From positions 1 to 36,008 of the forward strand of contig JADLIA010000161.1 of assembly GCA_020848515.1 (NCBI GenBank): DNA of 36,008 nt. Reading direction: 5' to 3'. Below, in pieces: positions 8,469-17,294 of the stretch (position 1 is the first letter of the stretch; every line of letters starts with the position of its first letter). The notes under the pieces are model-generated. The model did no database searches and was not told the DNA's origin. It saw only the letters and a program-made list of their open reading frames with translations. Both the position numbers and the translations under genes were made by a program. The stretch is from Rubrivivax sp. Its GTDB lineage: Bacteria > Pseudomonadota > Gammaproteobacteria > Burkholderiales > Burkholderiaceae_C.

Positions 8469-9031
8469 GGCTGGATACCCTTGGCTCTCAAGGCCTTCGC
8501 CAGCGCCTGGACTGCGCGCGAGCAGTGCGTCTTGACACTGCCTTCGGAACACCCCATGACCGCTGCCGTTTCGGCAACATCCATTTCCTCCCAGTAACGC
8601 AACAGAAATGCCTCGCGTTGACGGTTGGGCAGGGCCTGGATTTGTAACTCGATTTCGTGCAGCACCTGCGCGCGCCGGGTGGCGTCTTCGGCGCTTTCGA
8701 TCTGCGTGCTGTCGCTGGCGCCGGCGAAGATCTCCAGCAGGTCGAATTCTCCGTCGCCATCTTCGGCGTCGAAGTCGCTCATGTTGGAAAACAGCGCGTT
8801 ACGGGTCTTCTGGCGACGAAACCAGTCCAGCGTGCTGTTGGACAGGATGCGCTGGAACAGCAGCGGCAGCTCGGCGGCCGGCTTGTCGCCGTAGTGCTCG
8901 GCCAGCTTCATCATGCTGTCCTGCACGATGTCCAGCGCCGCGTCGTCGTCGCGCACGTGGTAGACCGTGCGCTTGAACGCCCGCTTCTCGACGTTGCGCA
9001 GAAAGTCGGAGAGTTCCTGATCGGTGGCCAA
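8465..9031 (-). CDS. ECF-type RNA polymerase sigma factor
   Basis: Region 2 spans about 14-76 (AFKRTVYHVRDDDAALDIVQDSM ending in LDWFRRQK). Region 4 spans about 130-182 and includes LPNRQREAFLLRYWEEMDV and a helix-turn-helix at AETAAVMGCSEGSVKTHCSR. The protein is 188 residues if translation starts at TTG 9031 (reading ATDQELSDFLRNVEKR); the frame continues upstream without an attractive ATG and with unlike sequence, so the TTG start is preferred but not proven. The gene heads an operon with DUF3619, DUF3106, RDD, dgkA and LOG genes and is divergent from ilvB. Confidence 0.88.
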   Translation of the reverse strand: MATDQELSDFLRNVEKRAFKRTVYHVRDDDAALDIVQDSMMKLAEHYGDKPAAELPLLFQRILSNSTLDWFRRQKTRNALFSNMSDFDAEDGDGEFDLLEIFAGASDSTQIESAEDATRRAQVLHEIELQIQALPNRQREAFLLRYWEEMDVAETAAVMGCSEGSVKTHCSRAVQALAKALRAKGIQP

Positions 9032-9172
9032 GGAAATGTGCGGCGGGCGAGACGGTGAACGGGCGCCTCGCCGCGAGGTGCAAGGGGCGGGCAAGGGCAG
9101 TGCGCGCGAGATTATGGCACCGGGGGCGAACACGATTTTTGGGAGTCGGCGCAGCATGCCATGTTGCAGTGC

Positions 9173-9271
9173 GATAATGCGTGTTGCAGTCATCAGAGCA
9201 AACGGGTCAGCGCCGGCGGCAGAAGTGAGGCCGCCCATGGTGTCTGGCCTCAAGTCCTGAAGCGGCCTCAC
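9173..9271 (+). promoter_or_regulatory. ilvB leader: -10 box and mutually exclusive hairpins
   Basis: A good -10 box, GATAAT (9173-9178), would start a leader of about 145 bases; the -35 is not clear. In the leader, GTGAGGCCGC (9225-9234) can pair perfectly with GCGGCCTCAC (9262-9271). Its core TGAGGCC (9226-9232) can instead pair with GGCCTCA at 9246-9252, so the two stems exclude each other. A 27-codon open frame (ATG 9177, stop 9258-9260) starting MRVAVIRANG ends in the loop between them. It overlaps the -10 box, so whether it is transcribed is doubtful. This looks regulatory but no mechanism is proven. Confidence 0.4.
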
Positions 9272-9332
9272 AAGGGCTGGCAAGGGGCACCCAAGGTTTT
9301 TCGTCAGAGAAATTCTCGAAAGGTTGAACGAC

Positions 9333-11120
9333 ATGGAAATCAGCAAAGCCGAACTGAAGTCGGCCGCCGTCGCGGCGTCCGCCGACACTTCCCAGGCCCC
9401 GCAGGAGCTGCGCGGCGCCGAAATCCTCATCAAGGCCCTGCAGGCCGAAGGCGTCAAATACGTCTGGGGTTACCCCGGCGGCGCCGTGCTGCACATCTAC
9501 GACGCCTTCTACAAGCAGGACACCATCCAGCATGTGCTGGTGCGTCACGAGCAGGCGGCGGTGCACGCGGCCGACGGCTACGCGCGTGCCACCGGCGACG
9601 TCGGCGTGGCCCTGGTCACCTCCGGCCCCGGCGTGACCAATGCCGTCACCGGCATCGCCACCGCCTACATGGACTCGATCCCGATGGTGATCATCACCGG
9701 CCAGGTGCCGACGGCCGCCATCGGCCAGGACGCCTTCCAGGAATGCGACACCGTGGGCATCACGCGCCCCATCGTCAAGCACAACTTCCTGGTCAAGGAC
9801 GTGCGCGACATGGCCGAGGTGATGAAGAAGGCCTTTCACATCGCGCGCTCCGGCCGGCCCGGCCCGGTGGTGGTGGACATCCCCAAGGACGTGTCGTTCG
9901 AGAAGACGGCCTACAAGGGCTATCCGCAGAGCGTTGAGATGCGCTCGTACAACCCGGTCAGGAAGGGCCACGGCGGTCAGATCCGCAAGGCGCTGCAACT
10001 GCTGCTGGCGGCCAGGCGGCCCTACATCTACACCGGCGGCGGCGTGCTGCTGGCCGACGCCTGCGCCGAGCTGCGCACGCTGGTTGATCTGCTCAATTGC
10101 CCGGTGACCCACACGCTGATGGGGCTGGGCGCGTTCCCGGCGTCGGACCGGCGCTTTCTGGGCATGCTGGGCATGCACGGCACCTGGGAAGCCAACAACG
10201 CCATGCAGCACTGCGACGTGCTGCTTGCCGTGGGCGCGCGCTTCGACGACCGCGTGATCGGCAACCCCAAGCATTTCGCGCAGAACGAGCGCAAGATCAT
10301 CCACATCGACATCGACCCGTCGTCGATCTCCAAGCGCGTCAAGGTCGACGTGCCCATCGTCGGCGACGTCAAGGACGTGCTGACCGAGATGATCGGCATG
10401 ATCCGCGAGGCCGGTGCGCGCCCCGATGAGGCCGCGCTGGCCGACTGGTGGAAGACGGTCGAGGGCTGGCGCGCGCGCGACTGCATGAAGTACGACCGCG
10501 CCAACACCGACGTCATCAAGCCGCAGAAGGTGATCGAAACCCTGTGGGAAATGACCCGCGGCGCGGACGCCTACATCACCTCCGACGTCGGCCAGCACCA
10601 GATGTGGGCGGCGCAGTACTACCGCTTCGACGAGCCGCGCCGCTGGATCAACTCGGGCGGCCTCGGCACCATGGGCGTGGGCATTCCCTACGCCATGGGC
10701 ATCAAGCTGGCCCGGCCCGACAGCGAGGTGTACTGCGTGACCGGCGAAGGCTCGGTGCAGATGTGCATCCAGGAGCTGTCCACCTGCCTGCAGTACAACA
10801 CGCCGATCAAGATCATCTCGCTCAACAACCGCTACCTGGGCATGGTGCGTCAGTGGCAGGAATTGCAGTACGCCGGCCGCTACAGCCACAGCTACATGGA
10901 CGCGCTGCCGAACTTCGTCAAGCTGGCCGAAGCCTATGGCCACGTCGGCATGCTGATCGAGCGGCCGCAGGACGTCGAGCCCGCGCTGCGCGAGGCGCGC
11001 AAGCTCAAGGACCGCACGGTGTTCATGGACTTCCGCACCGATCCGACCGAGAACGTGTTCCCGATGGTGGAGCCCGGCAAGGGCATCACCGAAATGCTGC
11101 TGGGCTCGGAAGAGTTGTAA
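9333..11120 (+). CDS. ilvB: Acetolactate synthase large (catalytic) subunit
   Basis: The 595-residue thiamine-diphosphate enzyme makes acetolactate (or acetohydroxybutyrate), the first common step to valine, leucine and isoleucine. The catalytic Glu is in VRHEQAAVHAADGYARATG (E73). The TPP/Mg motif GEGSVQMCIQELSTC lies around 470-485, ending with SLNNRYLGMV. ATG 9333 is chosen because AAAGG (9319-9323) is 9 bases upstream; a TTG three codons earlier is in frame but too close to that site. ilvN and ilvC follow on the same strand. Confidence 0.95.
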   Translation: MEISKAELKSAAVAASADTSQAPQELRGAEILIKALQAEGVKYVWGYPGGAVLHIYDAFYKQDTIQHVLVRHEQAAVHAADGYARATGDVGVALVTSGPGVTNAVTGIATAYMDSIPMVIITGQVPTAAIGQDAFQECDTVGITRPIVKHNFLVKDVRDMAEVMKKAFHIARSGRPGPVVVDIPKDVSFEKTAYKGYPQSVEMRSYNPVRKGHGGQIRKALQLLLAARRPYIYTGGGVLLADACAELRTLVDLLNCPVTHTLMGLGAFPASDRRFLGMLGMHGTWEANNAMQHCDVLLAVGARFDDRVIGNPKHFAQNERKIIHIDIDPSSISKRVKVDVPIVGDVKDVLTEMIGMIREAGARPDEAALADWWKTVEGWRARDCMKYDRANTDVIKPQKVIETLWEMTRGADAYITSDVGQHQMWAAQYYRFDEPRRWINSGGLGTMGVGIPYAMGIKLARPDSEVYCVTGEGSVQMCIQELSTCLQYNTPIKIISLNNRYLGMVRQWQELQYAGRYSHSYMDALPNFVKLAEAYGHVGMLIERPQDVEPALREARKLKDRTVFMDFRTDPTENVFPMVEPGKGITEMLLGSEEL

Positions 11121-11129
11121 GAAAAACGG

Positions 11130-11175
11130 CTCTGGCGCAGACTGGATCAGCGCCAGCAGCTATCGTATTAATAGC
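11130..11175 (+). repeat. Palindromic interspersed repeat, copy 2 (ilvB-ilvN)
   Basis: CTGGCGC (11132-11138) and GCGCCAG (11150-11156) form the main hairpin; GCTATC (11159-11164) and ATAGC (11171-11175) form the side inverted repeat. It occupies the space just after the ilvB stop. Confidence 0.72.
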
Positions 11176-11249
11176 AAGACGAATCTATTGTCCGCCAAGC
11201 CCGCGCATTACCGTGCGCGGGGGAGGGCGGCGAAAAGAGGAATCGACCC

Positions 11250-11741
11250 ATGAAACACATCATTGCCGTACTGATCGAGAACGAAGCGGGCGCCCTGTCC
11301 CGTGTGGTGGGCCTGTTTTCGGCCCGGGGCTACAACATCGAGTCGCTCATCGTGGCGCCCACCGAAGACCCCAGCCTGTCGCGCATGACCATCCAGACGC
11401 GCGGCTCCGACGAGGTGATCGAGCAGATCACCAAGCATCTCAATCGCCTGATCGAAGTGGTCAAGGTGGTCGACCTGACCGAGGGCAGCTACATCGAGCG
11501 CGAGCACATGATGGTCAAGGTGCGCGCCGTCGGCAAGGAGCGCGAGGAAATCAAGCGCATGGCCGACATCTTCCGCGGCCGCATCATCGACGTCACCGAC
11601 AAGAGCTACACCATCGAGCTCACCGGCGACCAGGGCAAGCACGACGCCTTCCTGAACGCGATCGACAAATCCGCCATCCTGGAGACCGTGCGCACCGGCG
11701 CCAGCGGCATCGGGCGTGGCGAACGACTGCTGAAGGTTTGA
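11250..11741 (+). CDS. ilvN: Acetolactate synthase small (regulatory) subunit
   Basis: The 163-residue protein begins MKHIIAVLIENEAGALSRVVGLFSARGYNIESL, the ACT domain that binds valine for feedback inhibition. The C-terminal half (from about 80) activates the catalytic subunit. Length is as expected for IlvN/IlvH. GAGGAA precedes the ATG by about 8 bases. The 129-base gap after ilvB contains repeat copy 2 and no terminator, so cotranscription with ilvB is likely. The symbol ilvH is equally used for this family. Confidence 0.95.
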   Translation: MKHIIAVLIENEAGALSRVVGLFSARGYNIESLIVAPTEDPSLSRMTIQTRGSDEVIEQITKHLNRLIEVVKVVDLTEGSYIEREHMMVKVRAVGKEREEIKRMADIFRGRIIDVTDKSYTIELTGDQGKHDAFLNAIDKSAILETVRTGASGIGRGERLLKV

Positions 11742-11747
11742 GGCCAC

Positions 11748-12832
<1,085 letters not shown>

Positions 12833-12924
12833 TCCTGACCACGGCGGTGGGCCGCTGGCGCGCTGCCTGCGGGCGCGAGCCACGGCCGTACTTGGGCGGC
12901 TCGCGCGTGCCACCCGTCCCCCGA

Positions 12925-12949
12925 GGCCACGCCCCGCGTGGCCTTTTTT
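12925..12949 (+). terminator. Rho-independent terminator after ilvC
   Basis: GGCCACGC (12925-12932) pairs perfectly with GCGTGGCC (12936-12943) over a CCC loop, followed by six T (12944-12949). Confidence 0.88.
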
Positions 12950-12962
12950 GTGCCCGAGTCGT

Positions 12963-12999
12963 TACACTGCACGGCAGCGGCGGCCCCGTCGGGGCTGCC
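12963..12999 (+). promoter_or_regulatory. Candidate pssA promoter and leader hairpin
   Basis: TACACT (12963-12968) is a plausible -10 box just after the ilvC terminator; no clear -35 is seen. Immediately downstream GGCGGCCCC (12979-12987) pairs with GGGGCTGCC (12991-12999) over a 3-base loop, giving a very stable hairpin without a T-run in the pssA leader. Confidence 0.4.
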
Positions 13000-13004
13000 G
13001 CCAT

Positions 13005-13043
13005 ACTATGAATTTCATAGCTGCTCGCGCTGTCTGCGGGCGG
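13005..13043 (+). repeat. Palindromic interspersed repeat, copy 4 (before pssA)
   Basis: ACTATG and CATAGCT flank AATTT, giving the side inverted repeat. They are followed by GCTCGCGCTGTCTGCGGGC, a degenerate main hairpin. The element ends at the first possible pssA start codon. Confidence 0.6.
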
Positions 13044-13044
13044 C

Positions 13045-13938
13045 ATGAGCTGCAATCTGATGCCTGACCACGAGTTTTCGACCCCACGGCCACCGGACGA
13101 CCTGCCGCCACCCCGGCGCCGCAAGGGCATCTATGTGCTGCCCAACATGATCACGCTGGCGGCGCTGTTCGGTGGCTTCTACGCCATCGTCATGGCCATG
13201 CACGGGCAGTTTGCCGCCGCCGCCACCGGCATCTTCGCCGCCATGGTGCTCGACAGCCTGGACGGCCGCGTGGCGCGCATGACGCACACCCAAAGCGCCT
13301 TCGGCGAGCAGATGGATTCGCTGTCGGACATGGTCAGCTTCGGTGCCGCGCCGGCGCTGGTGGCCTACATGTGGGCCCTGCAGCCGCTGGGCAAGGCCGG
13401 CTGGTTCGCTGCCTTCGTCTACTGCGCCTGCGCGGCGCTGCGGCTGGCGCGCTTCAACGTCAACACCGGCGTGGTCGACAAGCGCTACTTCCAGGGCCTG
13501 CCCTCGCCGGCGGCGGCGGCGCTGGTGGCGGGCTTCATATGGCTGACCAGCACCATGATCGAGGCGCAGCGCGAGGTGCCGCTGTTTCGTGCCCTGATCT
13601 CGGCGCTCGGCGGCGCGCGCGTGGCGCGTGGCGACTTTTCCTGGCTGCTGTTCGCCATCACGCTGTTCGCCGGGCTCACCATGGTCACCAACACCCCCTA
13701 CTACAGCTTCAAGGACCTGCGCGGGCGGCGCAGCGTGCCCTTCGTCATGCTGGTGCTGGCGGCGCTGCTGATCGCCGTCATCAGCATCGAGCCGGCCACC
13801 ATGCTGTTTCTGGTGTTCGTCGGCTATGCGCTGTCGGGCTACGTGGTGTATGTGTGGCGCAAGGCCAAGGGCGAGCACGCCAGCATCGTCAGCACCTCCA
13901 CCGACGAGCCTGACGAACGCGGGCTGCACCATGACTGA
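13045..13938 (+). CDS. pssA: CDP-diacylglycerol--serine O-phosphatidyltransferase
   Basis: This 297-residue membrane enzyme makes phosphatidylserine, the precursor of phosphatidylethanolamine. The CDP-alcohol phosphotransferase signature DG-x2-AR-x8-G-x3-D-x3-D is complete: DGRVAR, then G, then D-SLS-D. Several membrane segments follow (for example about 220-240 and 248-278). Two starts are possible, ATG 13045 (MSCNLMPDHEF) and ATG 13060 (MPDHEF); neither has a strong ribosome binding site. It sits between ilvC and leuA, and no phosphatidylserine decarboxylase gene is adjacent. Confidence 0.93.
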   Translation: MSCNLMPDHEFSTPRPPDDLPPPRRRKGIYVLPNMITLAALFGGFYAIVMAMHGQFAAAATGIFAAMVLDSLDGRVARMTHTQSAFGEQMDSLSDMVSFGAAPALVAYMWALQPLGKAGWFAAFVYCACAALRLARFNVNTGVVDKRYFQGLPSPAAAALVAGFIWLTSTMIEAQREVPLFRALISALGGARVARGDFSWLLFAITLFAGLTMVTNTPYYSFKDLRGRRSVPFVMLVLAALLIAVISIEPATMLFLVFVGYALSGYVVYVWRKAKGEHASIVSTSTDEPDERGLHHD

Positions 13939-13985
13939 GCGCGCTCGGTGAAATCACCGATGCACACGCCAGCCAAGCCATGTGC

Positions 13986-13991
13986 TACAGT
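13986..13991 (+). promoter_or_regulatory. Extended -10 box before the leuA leader
   Basis: TACAGT preceded by TGC gives an extended -10. Transcription would start around 13998, almost at the leader peptide ATG (14001), which has no ribosome binding site, so the leader peptide may be translated from a leaderless mRNA. Confidence 0.45.
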
Positions 13992-14000
13992 TACCGTTCC

Positions 14001-14054
14001 ATGAACAAGTCGCTGGCGCTACGACTGGCAACGCCGAACGGGCGGGGACGGTAG
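14001..14054 (+). CDS. leuA leader peptide (attenuator), 17 residues
   Basis: The short open frame reads MNKSLALRLATPNGRGR and stops at TAG 14052. Three of residues 5-9 are Leu (CTG, CTA, CTG at 14013-14027), two codons apart. A terminator hairpin follows 20 bases after the stop, and leuA starts 115 bases downstream. This is the expected layout of Leu-dependent attenuation: a stalled ribosome at the Leu codons would free AACGGGC (14037-14043) to pair with GCCCGTT (14079-14085) and so open the terminator. The reading is inferred; the peptide is not a recognised family. Confidence 0.55.
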   Translation: MNKSLALRLATPNGRGR

Positions 14055-14074
14055 CGCGCGCAACTTTTTCCTGT

Positions 14075-14109
14075 AAAGGCCCGTTTGCACCCGCAGCGGG
14101 CCTTTTTGT
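14075..14109 (+). terminator. Rho-independent terminator / leuA attenuator
   Basis: AAAGGCCCG (14075-14083) pairs perfectly with CGGGCCTTT (14097-14105) over a 13-base loop, with a T-rich tail to 14109. It lies between the leader peptide and leuA, so it would stop transcription before leuA unless an alternative pairing forms. It could also serve pssA, whose stop is about 140 bases upstream. Confidence 0.85.
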
Positions 14110-14169
14110 TTGCTCAAGACGTTTTTCGCTGGCGGGAATCCCAAGCTTCATTTTTCCGGAGAACAGCCC

Positions 14170-15708
14170 ATGACCGACCGACTCATCATCTTCGACACCA
14201 CCTTGCGCGACGGCGAACAATCGCCCGGCGCCAGCATGACCAAGGACGAAAAGCTGCGCATCGCACGCCAGCTCGAGCGCCTGCGGGTGGACGTGATCGA
14301 GGCCGGCTTTGCCGCCAGCAGCAACGGCGACTTCGAGTGCGTCAAGGCGATCGCCGAGGTGATCAAGGACTCCACCGTGTGCTCGCTCTCGCGCGCCAAC
14401 GACCGCGACATCGCGCGCGCCGCCGAGGCGCTGCAGGGCGCCGCGCGCGGGCGCATCCACACCTTCATCGCCACCAGTCCGCTGCACATGGAGAAAAAGC
14501 TGCGCATGACGCCCGACGAGGTGTTCGAGCAGGCACGCCTTGCGGTGCGCTTTGCGCGCAACCTGCGCGACGACATCGAGTTCAGCGCCGAGGACGGCTA
14601 CCGCAGCGACATCGACTTTCTGGCCCGCGTGTGTGAGGCGGTGATCAAGGAAGGCGCCACCACCATCAACATCCCGGACACCGTGGGCTACGCCATTCCC
14701 GAGCTGTACGGCCACTTCATCAAGACCCTGCGCGAGAAAGTGCCCAACAGCGACCAGGCGATCTGGAGCGTGCACTGCCACAACGACCTGGGCATGGCGG
14801 TCGCCAACAGCCTGGCGGGCGTCAAGCTCGGCGGCGCGCGCCAGGTCGAATGCACCATCAACGGCCTGGGCGAGCGCGCCGGCAACTGCTCGCTCGAAGA
14901 GGTGGTGATGGCGGTCAAGACGCGGCGCGATCACTTTGGGCTGGACGTCGGCATCGACACCAGCCAGATCGTGCCGGCCAGCCGCATGGTCAGCCACACC
15001 ACCGGCTTCGTGGTGCAGCCCAACAAGGCGGTGGTGGGGGCCAACGCCTTTGCGCACGCCAGCGGCATCCATCAGGACGGCGTGCTGAAGGCGCGCGACA
15101 CCTACGAGATCATGCGCGCCGAAGACGTGGGCTGGAGCGCCAACAAGATCGTGCTGGGCAAGCTGTCGGGCCGCACCGCGTTCAAGCAGCGCCTGCAGGA
15201 GCTCGGCGTGGTGCTCGAATCGGAGGGCGAAGTCATGGCCGCCTTCGCCAAGTTCAAGGATCTGGCCGACCGCAAGAGCGAGATCTTCGACGAGGACATT
15301 CTGGCCCTGGTCAGTGACGAAAGCGTGACCGCCGAGAAAGAGCAGTACGGCTTCATCTCGCTGGCCCAGCGCAGCGAAACCGGCGAGACCCCGCATGCCG
15401 AGATCGTGTTCACCATCGACGGCCGCGAGGTGCGCGGTGTGTCCGACGGCAACGGCCCGGTGGACGCCTCGCTGAAGGCGATCGAAAGCCAGGTGTCGAG
15501 CGGCGCCGAGATGGTGCTCTACTCGGTCAACGCCATCAGCGGCAACACCGAAAGCCAGGGCGAGGTCACCGTGCGTCTGCAAAACAGCGGCCGCATCGTC
15601 AACGGCGTGGGTGCCGACCCCGATATCGTGGTCGCCTCGGCCAAGGCTTATCTGAGTGCCCTCAATAAGTTACACAGCAAAGCTGACCGAGTTGCTGCGC
15701 AAGGCTAG
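14170..15708 (+). CDS. leuA: 2-isopropylmalate synthase
   Basis: The 512-residue enzyme condenses 2-oxoisovalerate and acetyl-CoA, the committed step to leucine. The catalytic [10 protein letters not shown] (11-20), the metal ligands HCHNDLGMA (202-210) and HASGIHQDG are all present. The C-terminal LeuA dimer domain (from about 390), which binds leucine for feedback inhibition, is complete. ATG 14170 has GGAG about 9 bases upstream. The preceding attenuator suggests additional control of transcription by leucine supply. Confidence 0.96.
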   Translation: MTDRLIIFDTTLRDGEQSPGASMTKDEKLRIARQLERLRVDVIEAGFAASSNGDFECVKAIAEVIKDSTVCSLSRANDRDIARAAEALQGAARGRIHTFIATSPLHMEKKLRMTPDEVFEQARLAVRFARNLRDDIEFSAEDGYRSDIDFLARVCEAVIKEGATTINIPDTVGYAIPELYGHFIKTLREKVPNSDQAIWSVHCHNDLGMAVANSLAGVKLGGARQVECTINGLGERAGNCSLEEVVMAVKTRRDHFGLDVGIDTSQIVPASRMVSHTTGFVVQPNKAVVGANAFAHASGIHQDGVLKARDTYEIMRAEDVGWSANKIVLGKLSGRTAFKQRLQELGVVLESEGEVMAAFAKFKDLADRKSEIFDEDILALVSDESVTAEKEQYGFISLAQRSETGETPHAEIVFTIDGREVRGVSDGNGPVDASLKAIESQVSSGAEMVLYSVNAISGNTESQGEVTVRLQNSGRIVNGVGADPDIVVASAKAYLSALNKLHSKADRVAAQG

Positions 15709-15763
15709 GGTTATCCCCAGGAAATCCTTCGCAGAATGAGGAATGACTCGCAAGTCGATGATA

Positions 15764-15792
15764 TTGCGCTCCTTTTTTCACTTCTGTACACT
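15764..15792 (+). promoter_or_regulatory. Promoter of the D,D-endopeptidase gene
   Basis: TTGCGC (15764-15769), a 17-base spacer and TACACT (15787-15792) form a good sigma-70 type promoter. Transcription would start near 15800, leaving a leader of about 28 bases with a GAGG ribosome binding site. Confidence 0.6.
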
Positions 15793-15827
15793 TGCGCCGC
15801 AAACCGGACAGGCATTGAGGAAGCGTG

Positions 15828-17030
15828 ATGGCGGCAGCGGCGACAGGCAGGCGGGTGGTTTTTCTGACGAAGCATTTCTTCGTACTGGGTATCGCTGCCC
15901 TGCTGAGCCTGTCGGCGCTGTCCACGGCATCGGCGGCACCGGCCAAGAAGAGCGTCAAAGCCGCCGTGGCGCACAAGTCCGCCAGCGCGCCCGCCGCCCG
16001 CAGCGGCCGGCCAGCCTTGGCGCGACAGGGGCGTGAAACGCGACGCACCGCCGCCCAGCCGTCGGGTCGCACCACGGCGCGCGACACGCGCGGCGCCCGT
16101 CTGACGCTGGCCAGGCAGGAATCCCGTCGCACCAGTGGCCTGAGCGCGCGCCAGACGCGCCTGTCCCTGCGCGGCGCCAGCACATCGCAGGTCGTGCAGG
16201 CGCGGGCGCCGCGCCTGTCCTTCGGCCAGATGGCCGGCCTGCACGCGGTGGACGACCCGCTGGATCTGAAGTCCAGCGTGGCCCTGGTGCTCGACCAGGA
16301 CACGCAGGAGGTGCTGCTGAGCAAAAACGATCACGCGGTGCTGCCGATCGCTTCGCTGACCAAGCTGATGACGGGCCTGGTGGTGGCCGATGCCCGCCTG
16401 CCGCTGGACGAGCTGGTCACCATCACCGAGGAAGACATCGACACCGAGAAGGGCAGCCGCTCGCGCCTGGCCGTGGGCACCCAGCTCACGCGCGGCGAGC
16501 TGATGCACCTGGCGCTGATGTCCAGCGAAAATCGCGCCGCTCATGCGCTGGGCCGCACCTATCCGGGCGGCCTGCAGCGTTTCGTGGGCCTGATGAACGC
16601 CCGCGCCCTGATGCTGGGCATGAAGGACACGCGCTACGTCGAGCCGACCGGCCTGTCCAGCGGCAACCGTTCCACCGCGCACGATCTGGCCACCCTGGTG
16701 GCCGCCGCCGCGCGCGAGCCGCTGCTGCGCCAGCTGTCCACCTCCACCGGCTACGAAGTCGCGGTGGGCAGTCGTCTGGTGCAGTACAACAACACCAACC
16801 GCCTGGTGCACGACCCGGAGTGGCAGATCGGCCTGCAGAAGACCGGCTACATCTCGGAAGCCGGTCAGTGCCTGGTGATGCAGGCGAGGGTGGCGGGCCG
16901 CAAGCTGATCATGGTGTTTCTCGATTCCAGCGGCAAGCACAGCCGTCTGGCCGACGCTGAACGCGTGCGGCGCTGGGTCGAGGTGCAGCGACCGGCCAAC
17001 ACCGTGGCGGGCAGCCCGAACGCCGTCTGA
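15828..17030 (+). CDS. pbpG: D-alanyl-D-alanine endopeptidase (PBP7/8-type, S11 family)
   Basis: The 400-residue exported protein carries the penicillin-binding serine peptidase motifs SLTK (S176, K179), SEN (233-235) and KTG (338-340). A signal peptide covers about 1-37 (FVLGIAALLSLSALSTASA then A). Between it and the catalytic domain lies a basic Ala/Arg/Ser-rich linker (about 38-130) that is longer than in E. coli PBP7. The enzyme is expected to cut peptide crosslinks in peptidoglycan in the periplasm. ATG 15828 is preferred over the adjacent GTG 15825, with GAGG 7 bases upstream. Confidence 0.92.
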   Translation: MAAAATGRRVVFLTKHFFVLGIAALLSLSALSTASAAPAKKSVKAAVAHKSASAPAARSGRPALARQGRETRRTAAQPSGRTTARDTRGARLTLARQESRRTSGLSARQTRLSLRGASTSQVVQARAPRLSFGQMAGLHAVDDPLDLKSSVALVLDQDTQEVLLSKNDHAVLPIASLTKLMTGLVVADARLPLDELVTITEEDIDTEKGSRSRLAVGTQLTRGELMHLALMSSENRAAHALGRTYPGGLQRFVGLMNARALMLGMKDTRYVEPTGLSSGNRSTAHDLATLVAAAAREPLLRQLSTSTGYEVAVGSRLVQYNNTNRLVHDPEWQIGLQKTGYISEAGQCLVMQARVAGRKLIMVFLDSSGKHSRLADAERVRRWVEVQRPANTVAGSPNAV

Positions 17031-17081
17031 TAGAAACTCGCGTTCAAATTGACAGATGAGCAGTGACCTCGCTGCGCTTGG

Positions 17082-17104
17082 ATGACCCATGGGTTTTGGG
17101 TCAT
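17082..17104 (+). repeat. Inverted repeat ATGACCC/GGGTCAT
   Basis: ATGACCC (17082-17088) and GGGTCAT (17098-17104) form a 7-bp perfect inverted repeat in the convergent gap between pbpG and the IclR gene. There is no T-run on either side, so it is not a clear terminator. Confidence 0.45.
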
Positions 17105-17221
17105 GCGGGGGCAGCCGGTGTCATGGGGCATGGTTCTGTAGGCTAGGTCGTCTGGGCGCGTCGTTCGTGCGCGCCGCCGGCATGCGCGTGGCCTGACGGA
17201 CTTTGGCGCCGCCGCCCGATC

Positions 17222-17269
17222 GCTACAAGTTTGATAGCTTTCGGCGCAAGCCGGGCGGGCGCTGGCGCA
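17222..17269 (+). repeat. Palindromic interspersed repeat, copy 5 (pbpG-iclR gap)
   Basis: GCTAC and GATAGC flank a short AT-rich loop; GGCGCAAGCC and GGGCGGGCGCTGGCGC follow as the degenerate main hairpin. It lies between two convergent genes. Confidence 0.68.
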
Positions 17270-17294
17270 TGTTTTTGTTCTGATGGGGTGCTTT

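Noticed and set aside
10735-10800. GEG instead of GDG in the thiamine-diphosphate motif of ilvB
   Set aside because: The surrounding motif is intact and, from memory, this variant is usual in Burkholderiales acetolactate synthases.
13982-14173. 63-codon plus-strand frame across the leuA leader
   Set aside because: It runs through the terminator hairpin and stops just inside leuA; the short leader-peptide frame in another register explains the region better.
17160-17200. GC-rich hairpin GGCGCG/CGCGCC in the pbpG-iclR gap as a terminator
   Set aside because: No T-run follows on either strand.
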